Shown here piece by piece: positions 1 to 13,762 of a stretch of DNA of 64,000 bases (position 1 is the first letter of the stretch; each line of letters opens with the position of its first letter). Both the position numbers and the translations under genes were made by a program. The notes under the pieces were generated by a model that worked only from the letters and a program-made list of their open reading frames with translations, had not been told where the DNA came from and did no database searches. Source of the stretch: Erythrocercus mccallii (lineage: Eukaryota > Chordata > Aves > Passeriformes > Dicruridae); assembly GCA_013397435.1 (NCBI GenBank), contig VZRG01000035.1, forward strand, positions 1,192,674 through 1,256,673, read 5' to 3'.

Positions 1-3000
1 CCTGGGATAGGAGTCATCAAGCAGAAAACAATAACTCCTTTAAAGTGAAATTGTCCAAAGAGCAGACCAAGGAACAGTCTCAGAGTAACACTACATTCCT
101 GAGAATGTTCAGGTCTCTAAATTTATGGTGCAAAATAGCTATATAAAAAAATTCTGACTTAGGGAATAAAATTGAGAAATGAAACATTTTACAGATAACA
201 AGACACAAAATAACACTTGGTTAAAAAGGAATTGTACCTGTGCTGGTATAACTAGTCTGGGGTCTTGGTGGGGGTGTTTAGTTAGGAGATTAACTATCAG
301 CAATCTACAATAGCTGGCAAACAGGGACACATTGACATTTTAACTCATTGTCTCTAAGAGGTGACAAATGACACTGCTGCTTTTCTTCATTAGCTTTAAC
401 TGATGCTGTTTCAGTTTATTGTTTGAAATTATGATGTATTTCTAGAAGTGATATTTTCTCTCCATTCCAGCAACCAAAGAAGACTGAGATAATTCTACAT
501 AGATATTGCGAACAACTTGAATGTGTGTTCCTCAGAGGAGTGTTTAAAATTTTTGTAAGGTTTTAACTTATTCTATAGTAGTGCATTAGACAGTAGTTGT
601 AGTAAAGCAATTCATTTCAACAAAAGATGAATCCCCTGCCTGTTTGAAATATGCTAAAGAAATTATCTCTTCAGCTGCATGGGTTTTCAGTTTGCTTTTA
701 TTAAAAACAGCAGCAGAAAACCTGACAACATGAAATGAAGGCAAACCGAATAATTAAAGGAACAATGAATAAATTATACCTAAGATACTTGCTACATATG
801 TTCTCTGCAGATTACTTAGTGATTCAAAGCAAAATTAACCAGTCATCTGCAAATAAACACATCTGTATCATTCCCAAAGTTATACTGAAACACGCAGCTT
901 GGTACATCATTAATAACCACCGTCTTCTTGGTAACAACTTCAGACAACATGAGGTTTCTGACTGGGTTCTAATTGAATCATACTTTTATTATGCTGGTTA
1001 CTTTTTGGAAGCAGAAGGTGGGGAGGGGAATATTGTGTATATTAATCTTGGCAGGTTCCCGGCATGAGGCAACCACTGCCAATCAAGGCCCTTCTGATGC
1101 CTTTTTTGCCTTAACAAAACAATACAAATAGGTGTCTGATCTACAGGGGACAGCTTTCGCGAGCTCAGATAATCCAGGACTGCTCTGTCTTTTCAAACTG
1201 CACTGTATCTTTACTGCTATAATCAAATGAAGCAAGTGTCTACAGGGGGAAAACGGTACAGGCTAATGAAATTGAACACTAATTGTAGGAGCTCTCCGGT
1301 ACATTCCCTTCAAGGGCCTAGGATTGGTGTGACATTTTTTGACTGAGGGGATAGGTTGTTTTGTTCACATGGTTAAAACCCTGCTGGGAAATAAGTTGGG
1401 TGCTGAAGCCTCAGCACATCCTTTTTTTTTTTCATCTGATTCAAATTTTTTTCAAGATACAAAACCCTGTGTGTTGCTAAACCAGTGTCAGGCTGATTTA
1501 GCAGATTTTCAGATGGTCTTTTCAAAATGAATCACACCAAATCCTTACACTGATTCCTCATACTGCTATGGGCTCAAGGTACCTTCCATGTTGAAATGAG
1601 AAGGAGCTGAGCAACAGAACGAGCCAACTGAATTGACCTCTGGTATGAGGGCAAATGTGCACCAAATCCTCTAGATGTATTTCTTGACGGTCCAGGGAGG
1701 AGAGTACCATGTAAAATGTAAAATGCAGAGAGATCATTACATCAAAGAAGTAAAGAGCTATCCCAGGAAAGCTTATGTTCGGCTCTGCACTGAAATCCTT
1801 GAGGACTCAGGCCACAAAGCTCCAGATGGGGTATCACTATCCAGGCAGCACACTCCAATGTGAAATCCCATGTTCAAACTGCCCGCCCATGCAAAAGCCT
1901 GTGATCATCTGCACTCTTCCAGGGCTGACAGCAACTGACAGATATCGAGGCAAAGTCATCCCAGGGTCAGCCAACTCTTGCACTTCTGATGCATATAAGG
2001 TTGGGCATTTGCACAAATACATTCACTATCAAGGAGTTACTGAACAACCAGAAACAACAAGCCTTGCAGCAGCCCCAGAGCCTGCAAACTAGAAAAGCCG
2101 ACAGTACTCAAAAATATCATAAGTAATCCAAATCTTTTCTGTGTACTCTCTCATATATATTTTAGGGTCATATTAAGTATTTTACTGTAACTTCTAAAAG
2201 GTGACATCATTAGCATTACTATCTCCTATCACATGTTTTTAACTTTTCTGTTCTTCCACTCTCTTAAATATGACTTGACACTTTTCCACTCAATGCATCT
2301 TTTTGTCACTAACTTTGCTTTCTATTGCTTGCTTCTATCTGGCTTACCTGAATAGAAAACATACTCATGTATCCTTCCCAATCTATTGATGTAAATAAAT
2401 CACTACTTTCAGCGAACCAACTTTTTGATCATATTCTACAGTATTCATACTCCTGACGTCCAGGAATTTATACTTGCTCCCTAGACATCATGCTCTCAGA
2501 CTATGTGCATTATGTGAACAGGCAGTAGTTTTCATCCTTTCTCTTGCACCTGCCTTCTGGCCATCTAGTATGCCAATGTCACACCTTTGGTTTACTGCTA
2601 AAACATCAGTTGGCTGTCCTCCAGGTTTCCTCTTTCTTTGCTGTTATTTACCTGTGTGGCTTTCTCAACAAGCTCCAGCTGTTTTCCATACAGATAGCTC
2701 CTGTCCTTCAAGGAAAATGAGGCAGGGCCCTACAGGCAATTGCGCAAAAAAGTAAATATTTCTTTCTTCTTTGTCCCTTTCTCAGGAAAAAGCACTCCTG
2801 AGGATTCAGTTTCTTGAGGCTGAACCTTCAGAAAAGCCACTCAGTGTTCACAAGAAAGTTAGTACTGCCTTTCACCTCAAATTCACATTAGTTACTTCCT
2901 TCAGACCAAAAAGGCAGCACATTGAGGAATAAGGCAAATAACATGTATCTACTAATTTCCTTTTCTATTTTACAATTTTCATTTACATTACCAGTCCTCT

Positions 3001-3439
3001 GTCTCAGTTTTACACTCCTCACACTTTACCCAAAAAGCTATTTTCAGTTGACATTCTTAGATTTCATGAGCTCCAGTCACCTACTGCTTTACCAAACTAT
3101 GTCTCTAGCGTACAACACACACACAACAACAACAGTGTTAAGTGGACATAGGAAAATGAGGAGAAGAAAAGTTTTTGAAAGCCTTCAAAAGCAGAGTATG
3201 TGGGCCTGTGTTACCTGAACTGAACCTCCAGCAGAACCTCTAGCAGAAACTCCATGACCCTCCTGTGCAATCAATTTCAGTGTCTCAGCATGTCTACACT
3301 TGTTTATTCTGTCTCCTTTACTGCAATTTAAGCCACTATTTTATCTCCCATCCATCACAGTGAGAAGTGTATTTCTTGCTACAGAAGCCTGTGTTTTTGA
3401 AAATGGCCCTTTACATCTCCCCTCAGGATCTGAAGAGCT

Positions 3440-3800
3440 CTGAATTCCTCAATTGCCCTTCACAGGTCACACATTCCCTACAGCTCTGAGACACCTTGCC
3501 ATCCCTGTCCATCCAGCTGCCCCCTCCCTGCTCTGCTCCCAACATGTGGTGCTAAGAACTGGTCACCCCATTCCAGGTGAGGCCTTGCAAACACATTTCA
3601 AAGAGGAAGGGCTTCTTCCCATGTCCTACAGGCTCTACTCCTGTTTATACATGGAATATGACATGTTTCTATATAGCCTGGGACTGTTGATTCACGTTTC
3701 ACTTGTGATCCTGAAGAACATCAGATCCTTTTCTAAACTGGCCAGGTTTTCAGCCCCACAACCTCAGCTGTGATACATTACTCCTACCTAACAGCATAAA
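3440..3800 (-). mobile_element. Old CR1 LINE 3' UTR fragment (antisense on + strand)
   Basis: The plus strand carries the worn CR1 pattern in antisense: a CTGGTCACCCCATTCCAGGT region, then GAGGCCTTGCAAACACATTT and a GGAAGGGCTTCTTCCC stretch. It continues with a TTGATTCACGTTTCACTTGTGATCC segment, which is longer than I quote elsewhere only as a position (about 3690-3713). These match the amniote CR1 consensus text for the 3' region as I remember it. It is diverged, with fuzzy boundaries. Confidence 0.6.
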
Positions 3801-4825
3801 CATTCCTCCTGAGCTGTGCCCTAATCTTTCTAATGTGCTAAGATCAATACCTGATCAGGACTTCCTCTGATCCATGACAGGCCCAGTATGCAGGATTCCC
3901 ATTTTGATGTTAACTCATGAGTGATAAAGATTTTTTTAAAAAACATAATTGTTTTTCCATGCCATTCTCCCAGCTGCCATCCTCAGCCTCCTCTAGAATA
4001 TAACTGTGTAGCCCTGCAGAAACATCTTCCACTTGTGTCCCACACCAGGCTTACTCCTGCACCCTGCCCATGTCCCTCTTTCTCCACTCTTCCTCTAGGC
4101 ATCTTCCACCTGTCTGAAGTTACACTTGGAGAGAAAATGCTAGGGGGGCTTTTGTCTCTCCTCTCCATGGGGAGGCTGGAGAGGTAATAGCAGAATGCAG
4201 GCTCAAACTATCATGCCTTGTGGATGACTCTAACAGTTTAGACCTTCCCTACTATAGCTGAACAGTGGTTTAAAAAAATCTCCAGCTTCTAGGTCTGGTT
4301 GTGATAAGTAACCTTCAACAATTACCACACCTACCTCTATTTGCTTTGAACATTCCTCCTGCATCAAACCACTGCAATTTTTCAGTATTTAAAAATCCTC
4401 AAACTTTCCACAAACATATTCAGAACCGCTTTCAATCCTCCCCCATCTTTAGCTCGGAGCAAGCCTGGTGGTGATTTGCACAGGTTTTGGCAGCAAAAAT
4501 TCACACTGCCAGTGTTGTACTGAATGTGCTGGGAGATGTATCACCCATCGCTGTATCATTACAATACCTTCTCCAACATCAAAATAGGCTTTAGATGTGC
4601 TACCAAATGGCAGCCAGGGGAAGTGTTGCAGTGCCTGTTTATATGTGTATTAATGTGTATGTAATGAAAGCAGCCATTGCATTTGAAACTTCAGTGTGGC
4701 AGCCTGGGGGAGGAGATTTAACAGCTATGCTAAGCCAAACATTCATTTTTGGGTTTAGTTTCTCCCTTTATTGGGAGGAAGGAGGGTAGACTGGGTTAAT
4801 TCCCTGCCCATGCTTCAAATACAGT

Positions 4826-4887
4826 TAAAAACAAACAAACAAACAAAAACAAACAAAAAACAAATAAACCAACAAATAAACCAAAAC
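4826..4887. repeat. AAAC/AAAT-rich simple repeat
   Basis: Runs of ACAAACAAAC units grade into AACAAATAAACC units. This is an imperfect tetranucleotide repeat with no coding content. Confidence 0.85.
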
Positions 4888-7800
4888 GAACTTTTAGCTA
4901 AATTTCCTTTAATCATATTTAGAATCTCACATACCACTTTGCTTCACTAAAGCATAGTAAGTGGCACAGAGAGAGAAGGAATTTTGCATTCTCTGAAAAT
5001 GTCCCTGTGGAGAGGAAAGGAGAGGAAATGAGGGGATAGGAAGAAGGCAGTACACGCGAGTATCACTTAATGGCCAGGGGCACTGGACTGAAGCAAAAGA
5101 CTTGACCCAGCATTACATGAGAAGGGAACACAGACCACAGCAGGATGACTGCAATAACAAGAGGGTAAACTCATTTTGCAGCCAAGGACTAGGACATATA
5201 AAAACAATGAGTATGAGTATTCCTAAGTAAAGGAAAACTGGGATCACTAAAACCAAACCTATGTTTGTTTTTTTTTCCTGCGCCATGTGACCAAGATCTC
5301 TTTGCTGGCCAGAACTGACTTCCTGATCTGTGTGAACTGTAACTAAAACTAGCAGTGCTGTTACATTTCCATGCTCTGCTCTGACATTAGGACATCAAAG
5401 CTGGCCCATTTGCTTCCTTCAGGGAAGGCATGGAAAATTGTGTTCCTTTCCCTGCTGCCAGGGATGATCCACAGGCCCCATCAACTCCTAGGGACATCTT
5501 AGAAAGCAGAGCAGGCAGCCAGCAGCCTTCTCCTAGACAGCCTTGAAATTAAAGAGAAAATTATAATAGGGAAAAATATATTAATAAATGGTGATGGAAG
5601 CCTGCTGTAGGATACAAGATGCTGAACTAAGTTTTGAAGCAAGACTAATCTGGATTTCTCAACAAGAAGAATAAAGCCTACAGCAAAGCATGTCCTAATA
5701 AAATTCCAAGGAACAAATCTTGACTCGATAAAGACATTGTCCTCATAGATTTCACCTTATCTGCATAAAGATCATTAAAAAAATACTGTCTTGCAAAACT
5801 GTCATGCAAAATATGCCCACTGGGGAACTAAGCTTGCTTTTCTTCATTTACAAATGCTTTTAATTAACATTAACAATAGCTAATGATATTTAATCACCTG
5901 TCAAAAAAAAATTCATTGTCCCAGATGTCCTTGTAGATGAGAAAACTCTCAAAAGCAGACATAAAATTTTCTAACACCCAAGATCCTTTCTCAAGTCTTC
6001 TGCCTTCCTCTTTCAGACAGAGGCAATGTATTCTGGTCCTTACAAAATGAAACAACTTGGGGTGTCTAATTCAAGCAAGTTAGCTCAGGTTAGAACAGGA
6101 GCAAAGTCAAGCAAGGAACTGTGGCCTCTGACGTAGGCTGCACCTGATCTTAGATTGCTAACCATGGTGCAGCTTTTTCCACCCCTTAACCCATTAAATA
6201 ACTCAGACGCTGTGAGCTAAGCACATCCCTGTCTCATCTCTACTGTGCTCAGTATCACATTGCTGCCAAAGGATGCAGAGAGAAGCAGGCACAGGCCTGA
6301 AGCTTAGCTAAGAGAGTAGAACACCAGAAATCACAGGATGTGACAGAAGTTACTGGACATAAAAGATGAAGGCAGAAGCAGCTAAAAAATGCTATAGAGC
6401 AAGCCCAGGATTGCTGGAATTCACAGGTACTTATGGTAGGGATAATGAGCAACGGCCAAACATCACAGAACTCTGAAGGGGGAGTATCAGAGTCTCTTGG
6501 GTAAAAACAACCTTGCAAGGCCAGTACTGTCTAGAAAACTGTATCAGTAATTCTGTGTAAGGTCCAAAGTACTGTGGTAGCCTTGGGATATTTGAGTATG
6601 GACTTAGCAAAACCAGAAGCAATGTAAAGAAAAAGCAGGGGAAACTGTGAGACAAGAAAAGAAAGAGGTGAATTCATGTGCAGGATGAATTTCATTCAGG
6701 ATGCACATGAGAAAGGTGAGAAAAGTGACCAGCCCCATGTAAGCAAGCTGCTGGTCAGTCAGCTTGGCTGATCAAGCTCCCATCACCACAGTCCAGGGCA
6801 TATTCTCAACTGAGTCCTGTTTTCTGTGGAGGTGTATGCATCGAGGATGGAGCTCTCCGTGCTGCCCCACATTTGTGAGCTGCTCTGTGCACATGCAGGT
6901 GCTGCTCAAGGTGCTGCCCTTCACCTCCTCTGCTCCTCGGCAAGGCTGGCTGAGTGGGTGCTCGGTGAGCATTTACATCTCAGGAATGAAGGCTCAGCAT
7001 CTCATCCTGGGCTGTGAAGCCAGGAACTACAGCAGCCTTGCACCTAGTGGATTAGAAAAGTGTAATCCCTTTAGCTTTGAAGCCAATCCACTGGATTTGG
7101 CTTCCCTTAACAATATGCTCCCATCTTACAAAATCTCCTTTCTGTCTCCGTCCTTACTAAGCTGAAAGTCCTTGGGAAAAAAACTTGTTTTAAAAGAAAT
7201 TAACCAAACTGTGTTATTTTCATGCTTCTAAATTATTCTGATTCTGAATTCGGCTAATGCTTTACAAAAAATATGCTGTCTTGTGAATTTTCAGTAATTT
7301 GCCATAACTTTAAAGTCCAGCATGAACACAACTGACTCCATTGCCACACAAATGACTTCTTTTTAGGTTATAGATTTTTGCCCTTTTTAAAAGACAGTAT
7401 TAACAGGTAAAAGTAGAACAAAATCAATCATCAGCACAGCAAGGCCTCTCTTAATAACATACTTGCAACCTCTTCCCTATCTCTGGGCAGGTTTTCACTT
7501 TCACTTGGGCAACTCATCTAGCTTACAGCAGGAAACTTCATTTTACCTTTTAAGCCATTTTCACAATTTATTTTTTTTTAAGTCAGAAATTGAGAATGAG
7601 ACGCACATATTAAATGCAACCATTGAAACTGAAAATGAGTAATAACAAAGGCCTCCTGGGCTCAGAATTTTGATACAGAAGCAGCATCCAATTTTACATT
7701 CAAGTTCCTTAAATTTTGCTTCAAATCAGCCTTGTTACTGATTCAGAGAGCCCCAGGTACTGAAGACACAGACGCTGAAAGCGGTCCCTTGCCGCTTTCA

Positions 7801-8585
7801 TTCCTCTTCTCCATTCTCAGTTTCTAGCAGAATCCACTGCTTTTCTAGTTCCTTTCTTTTGCACATAACACTGTAAAACTCTGCTTCTCTTAAACACTCT
7901 ACTTGAGCTTTCTGTTTGCCTGACCCATTTTTTTCCTGAGCTCTTCTTTCCTGTTTGACTCCTATATTCCTACTGATGAGAAAGACTGGTCTTGGAGGCA
8001 CCGTGATGCTGGCTCTGCTGCTTGCCAGCAAGGCCTTAATATTCAGGGCCTTGGCCCCTGGAGATGAAAAGAAAAAGCCACTCTGACATCTGTTTAGGTA
8101 CTGAGTTCATTACTATGCAATTACACAATTCAGAGAGCACTGGAGATTCATTAATGATTTGTATTTCTATTCCTTTAATGAAGAAAAAATTGCAGAAATT
8201 GGTAATGGCAGGTAAGCTACTGTGATTATAACTCCAGCACAGTGTTATGGGTTTAGTGAGGAAAAAGTAACTTATAAATAATTAGCTTCTTATCCGGAGT
8301 TTAATTGCATTAGATCAGTACTTCCTACCTCTAATTAGGTGTGGCTAATTCTTTCATTTTCGTTGTGGCTGGGAAAGTAGAAGATGTTCTTCATTGCCTC
8401 AGTTAAAAAAAAAAAGAAATAGTGTTTTTTATAATCCATCAACATAAGGCATTGTTAAGCCAGGAACTAAAGGTTTCAAACTGTTCCTGTATGAAACATC
8501 TGTTCTTGTGTAATCCAAAACATTATCTTTCATACGATGAGCTGCAGATTTTGCTGTTTGATAAAGGTCATACTGTTAGTGCTAT

Positions 8586-8650
8586 GAAAGGAAAAGGAAG
8601 AGGAAAGGGAAGAGGAAAAGAAAGATGAAAATGGAAAAGAAAAAAAGCCC
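8586..8650. repeat. GA-rich polypurine tract
   Basis: About 60 bases of almost uninterrupted purine (GGAAAAGGAAGAGGAAAGGG type), followed by an A-rich run. It produces a spurious KGRGKGRGKER peptide in one frame. Confidence 0.8.
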
Positions 8651-9420
8651 AAGGATATTACAAAGATAATACATTCATAGTGGAACTATAATTGTGGTGG
8701 CAATTTGAAAACAGAACCCTAGGGGCACTTCCACTGGTTCCCATAGCCACAGCTCAATATTTATCTTAATTTTAAATTGGCAGATTCCTCAGTTCTGAGA
8801 GGGCGTGATGATTAAAGCAGTCATCATGAATGCTTCTGCTAGTGACAAACTAGGTTTTTTCTGAAGAGATACAAGCAACAGATTCCAGAAGACTAGGTGC
8901 CACCAAACCCAAAGGAGTATCCCACCTGTTATGGAAAAAACCCCACAAACCAGTGAAGTAACATTGGGTTAGGCTGCTGGAACTTCTTATCTCCACCAAT
9001 CTCTGTGCCAAGTCTGCCAAGATTCTAACTGAAGGGGAAAAAATCATCTTTAGAAAAGCTGGATGGAAGATAAAGGGTTGTGGGTTTTTTTAAATTTCTT
9101 CTTACTGTTTAGAACTGAAAGTATATTACATACATAAATTTAAAGCAATATGCAAGTTATTACAGACATGCTTGTACTTTCTGTAGCAAGTTACTCATAT
9201 CTGCAGGGGACAGCACACAGGGAGGTTTGACATGTGAACTTTACAATTAAATTCAGATTAACACTCATGAAATCAGCTTTGTGAAAGAAAGTTGTTTTGC
9301 TTTAAAGTACAGTCATGAAACAGTCATTAGTAAGTGCTTGAGAACAGCATTTACTCTGCAGCTTTATTACTGGAAATGATTCATATCAATGGAAGAACTC
9401 CAGCTGAATTATCTGTTGGG

Positions 9421-9454
9421 GTTTTTTTTTTTTTGATTTGTTTGTTTGTTTGTT
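9421..9454. repeat. T-run and TTTG simple repeat
   Basis: A poly-T run is followed by four TTTG units and a short G/T tail. Confidence 0.85.
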
Positions 9455-12003
9455 GTGGTTTCTTTTGGTGATGCAGTGGCAACAAGAGCAACAGCACATA
9501 CACTGAAAACTCTTTGGCCAGTCACTTCAAGGTACAACAGTAGGTAGAAAACAAGGAAAGCCGAACATCTTCATAATCACCACACACTGCTTTGTCATGT
9601 ACTGCAGGAGGTAGACAGAAAAGTGTGGCCCACCTCTCTACATGTTTTTTCTGATCTGATTTGACTAGGATTTTTTTTTTCCAAAAGCTGAATATTTCTA
9701 TGTGCCTGCTGAGGAAGGACTGATTTTCCTGCAGGCTCTTCGACACTAAAACTTGGGAGGAGCATAAGAACATTGTGATTTTTCCAAGCATATGCAGTTT
9801 GACTGTAATGTAGGAAAAAACCCACATGTATTCTGAAACAATTCAAAATCTTCATGCTCACAATGCAGCAAAAGTTTGGTTTGGGTGCAGAGTGTTAATT
9901 CAAGCTGGCTCTCAAGGTTTCATGGCTAGCACACAAAATTCCTGTCTTAACAGAAGAAGCCGAGGTCCTGGTGGATCAGTGCCCTTTCAAAGCACAACAT
10001 ACAGAGTCTGAGGTCAATTTAAAAAAAATACATTTCCTAATTTATGTCCATTAATGCTGGTCTGTAGTTGCTCTGGCACCAGCAGTCACTTTAGCTGCCA
10101 TTAGCAATGCTGCAATGACAGCATTCCCCTACAAGTCTGTTTTCCTTTGTTCTCTGTTGTAGACTAATAGGGAAAACCTCTCATTGCCAACAGTCCTTCC
10201 AGATATTTGGAGTGTCAGGTTAGATGGATGTGCATCAAAACTTCTCTCCTTTGAGGCAGGTAGAAGAAGCCTGCCTGCTTGATACACAACCTGAAAGGAT
10301 TCCTCCCCTGAAAAGGGATGATTGCAGTGCTGAACTGTCTCCTCTCCCTCAGAGAGCTCCATCTCTCCAACTTTGATGCCTGAGAAGCAGGTGATATACT
10401 CAGTTTCATTTTTCCCCTGCTGCCTTTGATGTTCCCCAGCTCATTCCTCACCAGCACTTAAAGTTCCGTTTTCAAAATTACTTGCAAACTCTGACACTCT
10501 TTCTCTTGCAGGCTGAAGAGACATCTTCTGCAGTGCTCATCCAGAGGAACAGAAGATCACATTTTACATCACCAGGCCATAATATATGCTTTGTTGCCAT
10601 CCACAATGGGAGAAAACATCCTCCTCTTGGTCAGTTTGCACATGGATTCAATGATAACAGGGTCCAGAAAGACTTAAGTCTTTCCTTTAAGTATGCAAAC
10701 CCCTGACTGCCAGCTTTAGAAATGCATTATAAAACCTGATCCCTTTGCTCACTTTGCCTGTGACTCACATCAACTAGAGAAAAAATAGCTGAAAATGAAA
10801 GTTTGAAGAAAAAGCCCACACTAAAACAATATATTCAAAGTGACAACACTTTCAGTATTGTATTTCAGGTATCATATTTCAGTATTCAATATTAGTCATT
10901 AGTTTGCGTGCCAGGCCCTGGCTGGGGCTGAAAAGCAATGCATTTCAGCTGGTGTTACAAATGTGGTGTCACCAGCTTTTCAATTTCCCCAGCAGTTCCT
11001 GGAGGAGAGGACATGGGGCTACAGATATTACAAGGCAAAGATAATCCCCCTGCAAATCCAAATACACAGAGCATAGAGCCAGGCCTAAGCCCTGCGGGGA
11101 AAGACCTGGTTTCCAGCTTTATTAAGCACAGGAGGAAGATGTGCAGAGAGATGATCAAAAGATACTCTCAGCCAGGTTGTATCAATTAATTCTCCAGCAC
11201 ACGGAAGAAGTGATTCCATGTTTGACTTCAGATCAGTGTAATTTCTCCAACGCCTATCGCTAGGCTTCCCCTCCATCCCCCCACCAAGTTGATGCAAGAA
11301 TAGTGTTTATCACCTGTAATCAGATTACAGAAGTTCCTAAGTGTATGCTGGACTTGTAAAAAGGTTTCAGAAAACAAACACACTTCAGAACAGGGTGGAG
11401 AAAATTTGCACATGCAGCTCAATGGGTACCCCTGAGAACACGTTTCATTTGGATTAAGGTGTTACCTCCTTTAAGCAATTTTCAAGGCTTTTTTTAAAAA
11501 ATGAACTTCCCTCTGTATATTTAGAACACATTTAAAATGTGTTGACTTAGAATGACTGTGTAACGTGCTCTTTGGTAAAAAATGTGCAGCATTTCCTCAT
11601 GAGGAACTCCTAGGTAAAGTAATTCAGTCATTCAGTGTATAAACACTCACATACCAGGGCCATCAAGTTCCTATATGGAGTTTATGTCTATAAACTACCA
11701 GAGGATTCCTGTAGCAGCACAAATTTAAGATGTGGCATTGATTTTCTTTGACAGAGCTTTCCCAATATTTTAAATAAAAATTGCTCTGCATTTAACAACA
11801 GACTTGACCAAACATTTTCCACTTTTCTTCTCTCTCTCTCTACATGATCTGGTTTCAGCTGCAGTGTTTTGTGATGCTTCAAACAAAAAACTGTAATCCT
11901 AACATCACAAGATTTCTATTACTTGTTAGAAACAAACTGTTGTGAGTTACAAATGTGCTAGTTTTAGGAAAAAAAAGCCAGTGTGCTTTTTAATATTTAA
12001 AGC

Positions 12004-12110
12004 AACTCTTATACTGTTCAGAGATACTCTTATATATACTTATATATATATATACACTTATATATATACTTATACTTCAGAGAACTCTTATACCCTGTTC
12101 AGAGAGATAC
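12004..12110. repeat. TA-rich microsatellite bounded by a duplicated 24-28 bp block
   Basis: The block AACTCTTATACTGTTCAGAG (12004-12023) recurs as AACTCTTATACCCTGTTCAG (12083-12102), each followed by an AGATAC. Between them are units of ACTTATATATA. The arrangement suggests slippage or unequal exchange. The TIYIYTYIYTY peptide it encodes is an artefact. Confidence 0.8.
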
Positions 12111-13090
12111 CACCCATAACCACCTTTGTTCAGGTGGTGTAAGCTGCATAGGGGAGAGCAGTACTGCGGTCAGAGAGAAAACAGGCAGATATGCTCCCTT
12201 TTTCCCTACTGCATCCTAGCCCATTTGCTACAGGAAGCCAGCTATGTCTAGAGGAAGGAAGGACAGATCTCCTTACCTAGCTGCTTGCTCCGTGACTTGG
12301 CTGGTTCAGATTTGTGCAGACAGCAGGGAGGATGAGGGCTGAACAAGTGAAAAGGGAGGGCAGAATATGTGGGCTCCTTCTCCAGAGAAGCAGAATGACA
12401 AGTGCTTCCCTCAAGGAGACACACACAAACTGCAGAACACACAAGGCCAACAGGTTCCTCACCAATCTGCCTGAGGCTTTTTAACACTTTCAGGACCAGT
12501 TGGGACTTGTGCTGCCTTTTCTTGCAGTCTGGCAGGGAATGGATCCCTCGTTCAGTGCGCCTTCAGCAACAAACCAAACCACACATAACAACAGAGGATG
12601 AGGTTGAACACTGGCAACAAACCACATGGAAGCTGACAAGGTCATATGACAAGAACGATACCGTATTATGAATGTAAGCGTGTAAATAAAAAAGCATAAT
12701 TGCCCCACACTTTAATGTGAGTATTCAAAAAACCCTCCTCCAGAGTGCTTTCAGAGCAGCAGCTAAACTAGACGTCTGTTCCAGTGGCTCCAACGAAGCT
12801 TCTCTTTCTTCCTTTCTTAAATAAAATGCTGCTGAAATAGAGGAAGACTAGTCTGGGGAAACCAAAGCCAGCCTCTGTGATTACACACCTTGGGCTTACT
12901 CTGGCATTTTCACACCTCAGGGCACAATTACTTTATTGTCTTCCCCTCTCTACAGATTGTACTGGAAACATTGATTCATCACAGCATTAGTAACTACGGG
13001 GGAAATCAGGTACAAGCATATCTACCCACCCTCCCCAAAAGCTTTTAAAAATAAATAATGCATCATAACCAGATCAACAAGATTGACATT

Positions 13091-13096
13091 TTTATT
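13091..13096 (-). terminator. Polyadenylation signal AATAAA
   Basis: The plus strand reads TTTATT, which is AATAAA in transcript sense. About 10-35 nt further along the minus strand lies a GU-rich run (TTGTTGATCTGGTTATG), as expected for a downstream cleavage element. Confidence 0.6.
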
Positions 13097-13756
13097 TGTA
13101 CTTAGCACATACAGGAAAGATCAAAACAAATAATAAAAGATAGCATTTGTAAACAAATGTATTTCACAAAAAGTTATAAACTATCAAATTTGCTCTGAAA
13201 AAATTTGTTATAGCTATTTATAAATGTGTATTTATCAAAATCAAGTGTAAAACTACTTCATTTTGAAAACATCCCAAATGAAGATTCATTCATTCCAACT
13301 TCAGAGAAACCACGGATGTAAGGCCTAACTAAAACAAATGCACGAGTGAAGATGGCACTGTGATTTTTGGTTTAAAGATAATAAAAAAATGTCTGCAAGC
13401 AATCAAAATACCAGCCAGTCCAATTCAAAGTCCTAGGTTTGTAAAATATACATTCTACTTCACAAATGTCTAACTTTAAAAAAAAATAGAGCAATTCCAC
13501 TGGAATGTCCTCATTTTTTAATGCACTGATTATATGTTGTGTTTTTGAACTCATTCAGAGAAAAGTTATCAGTAGGTAGTTTCATGTAATAATAAAATTC
13601 ACTTCCATAATCACATTAAAAATAAGACAGCAGCACCCTTCTAGCAAGGATTAATTTTTAACATTCTTGCCTTTATAGCAGCAGATATGGTTTTGGGAAA
13701 TGCTATCAATATAATCAGTAAGTTAAAAAAAATAAAAATATACATACTCTGTGAAA

Positions 13757-13762
13757 TTTATT
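13757..13762 (-). terminator. Alternative AATAAA signal in the 3' UTR
   Basis: The plus strand reads TTTATT, giving AATAAA in transcript sense about 595 nt after the stop codon. It has no obvious GU-rich element close downstream, so it is less convincing than the distal signal. Confidence 0.3.

Larger units (their letters stand above)
1..13070. other. Sequence downstream of EPB41L4B 3' end, no gene recognised
   Basis: I found no exon here that I can support on either strand. It holds an old CR1 fragment (about 3440-3800), an AAAC repeat, a TTTG repeat, a GA-rich tract and a TA-rich repeat cluster. In mammals a longer isoform uses additional exons downstream of the short-isoform terminal exon. 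I looked for its Ser/Pro-rich coding on the minus strand and did not recognise it, so those exons may lie before position 1 or be unrecognised. Confidence 0.6.

Noticed and set aside
4920..5045. Pyrimidine-rich stretch with CCACAG (minus strand), a good-looking splice acceptor
   Set aside because: The sequence after the AG gives a short frame ending in a stop with no resemblance to EPB41L4B or another known protein.
6764..7165. 133-codon plus-strand open frame
   Set aside because: Overlapped by other frames on both strands with no family resemblance; treated as chance.
8422..8628. Frame ending KGKGRGKGRGKER, resembling a basic tail
   Set aside because: Created by the GA-rich polypurine tract.
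11942..12142. Frame with a TYIYIYTYIYTY peptide
   Set aside because: A product of the TA microsatellite.
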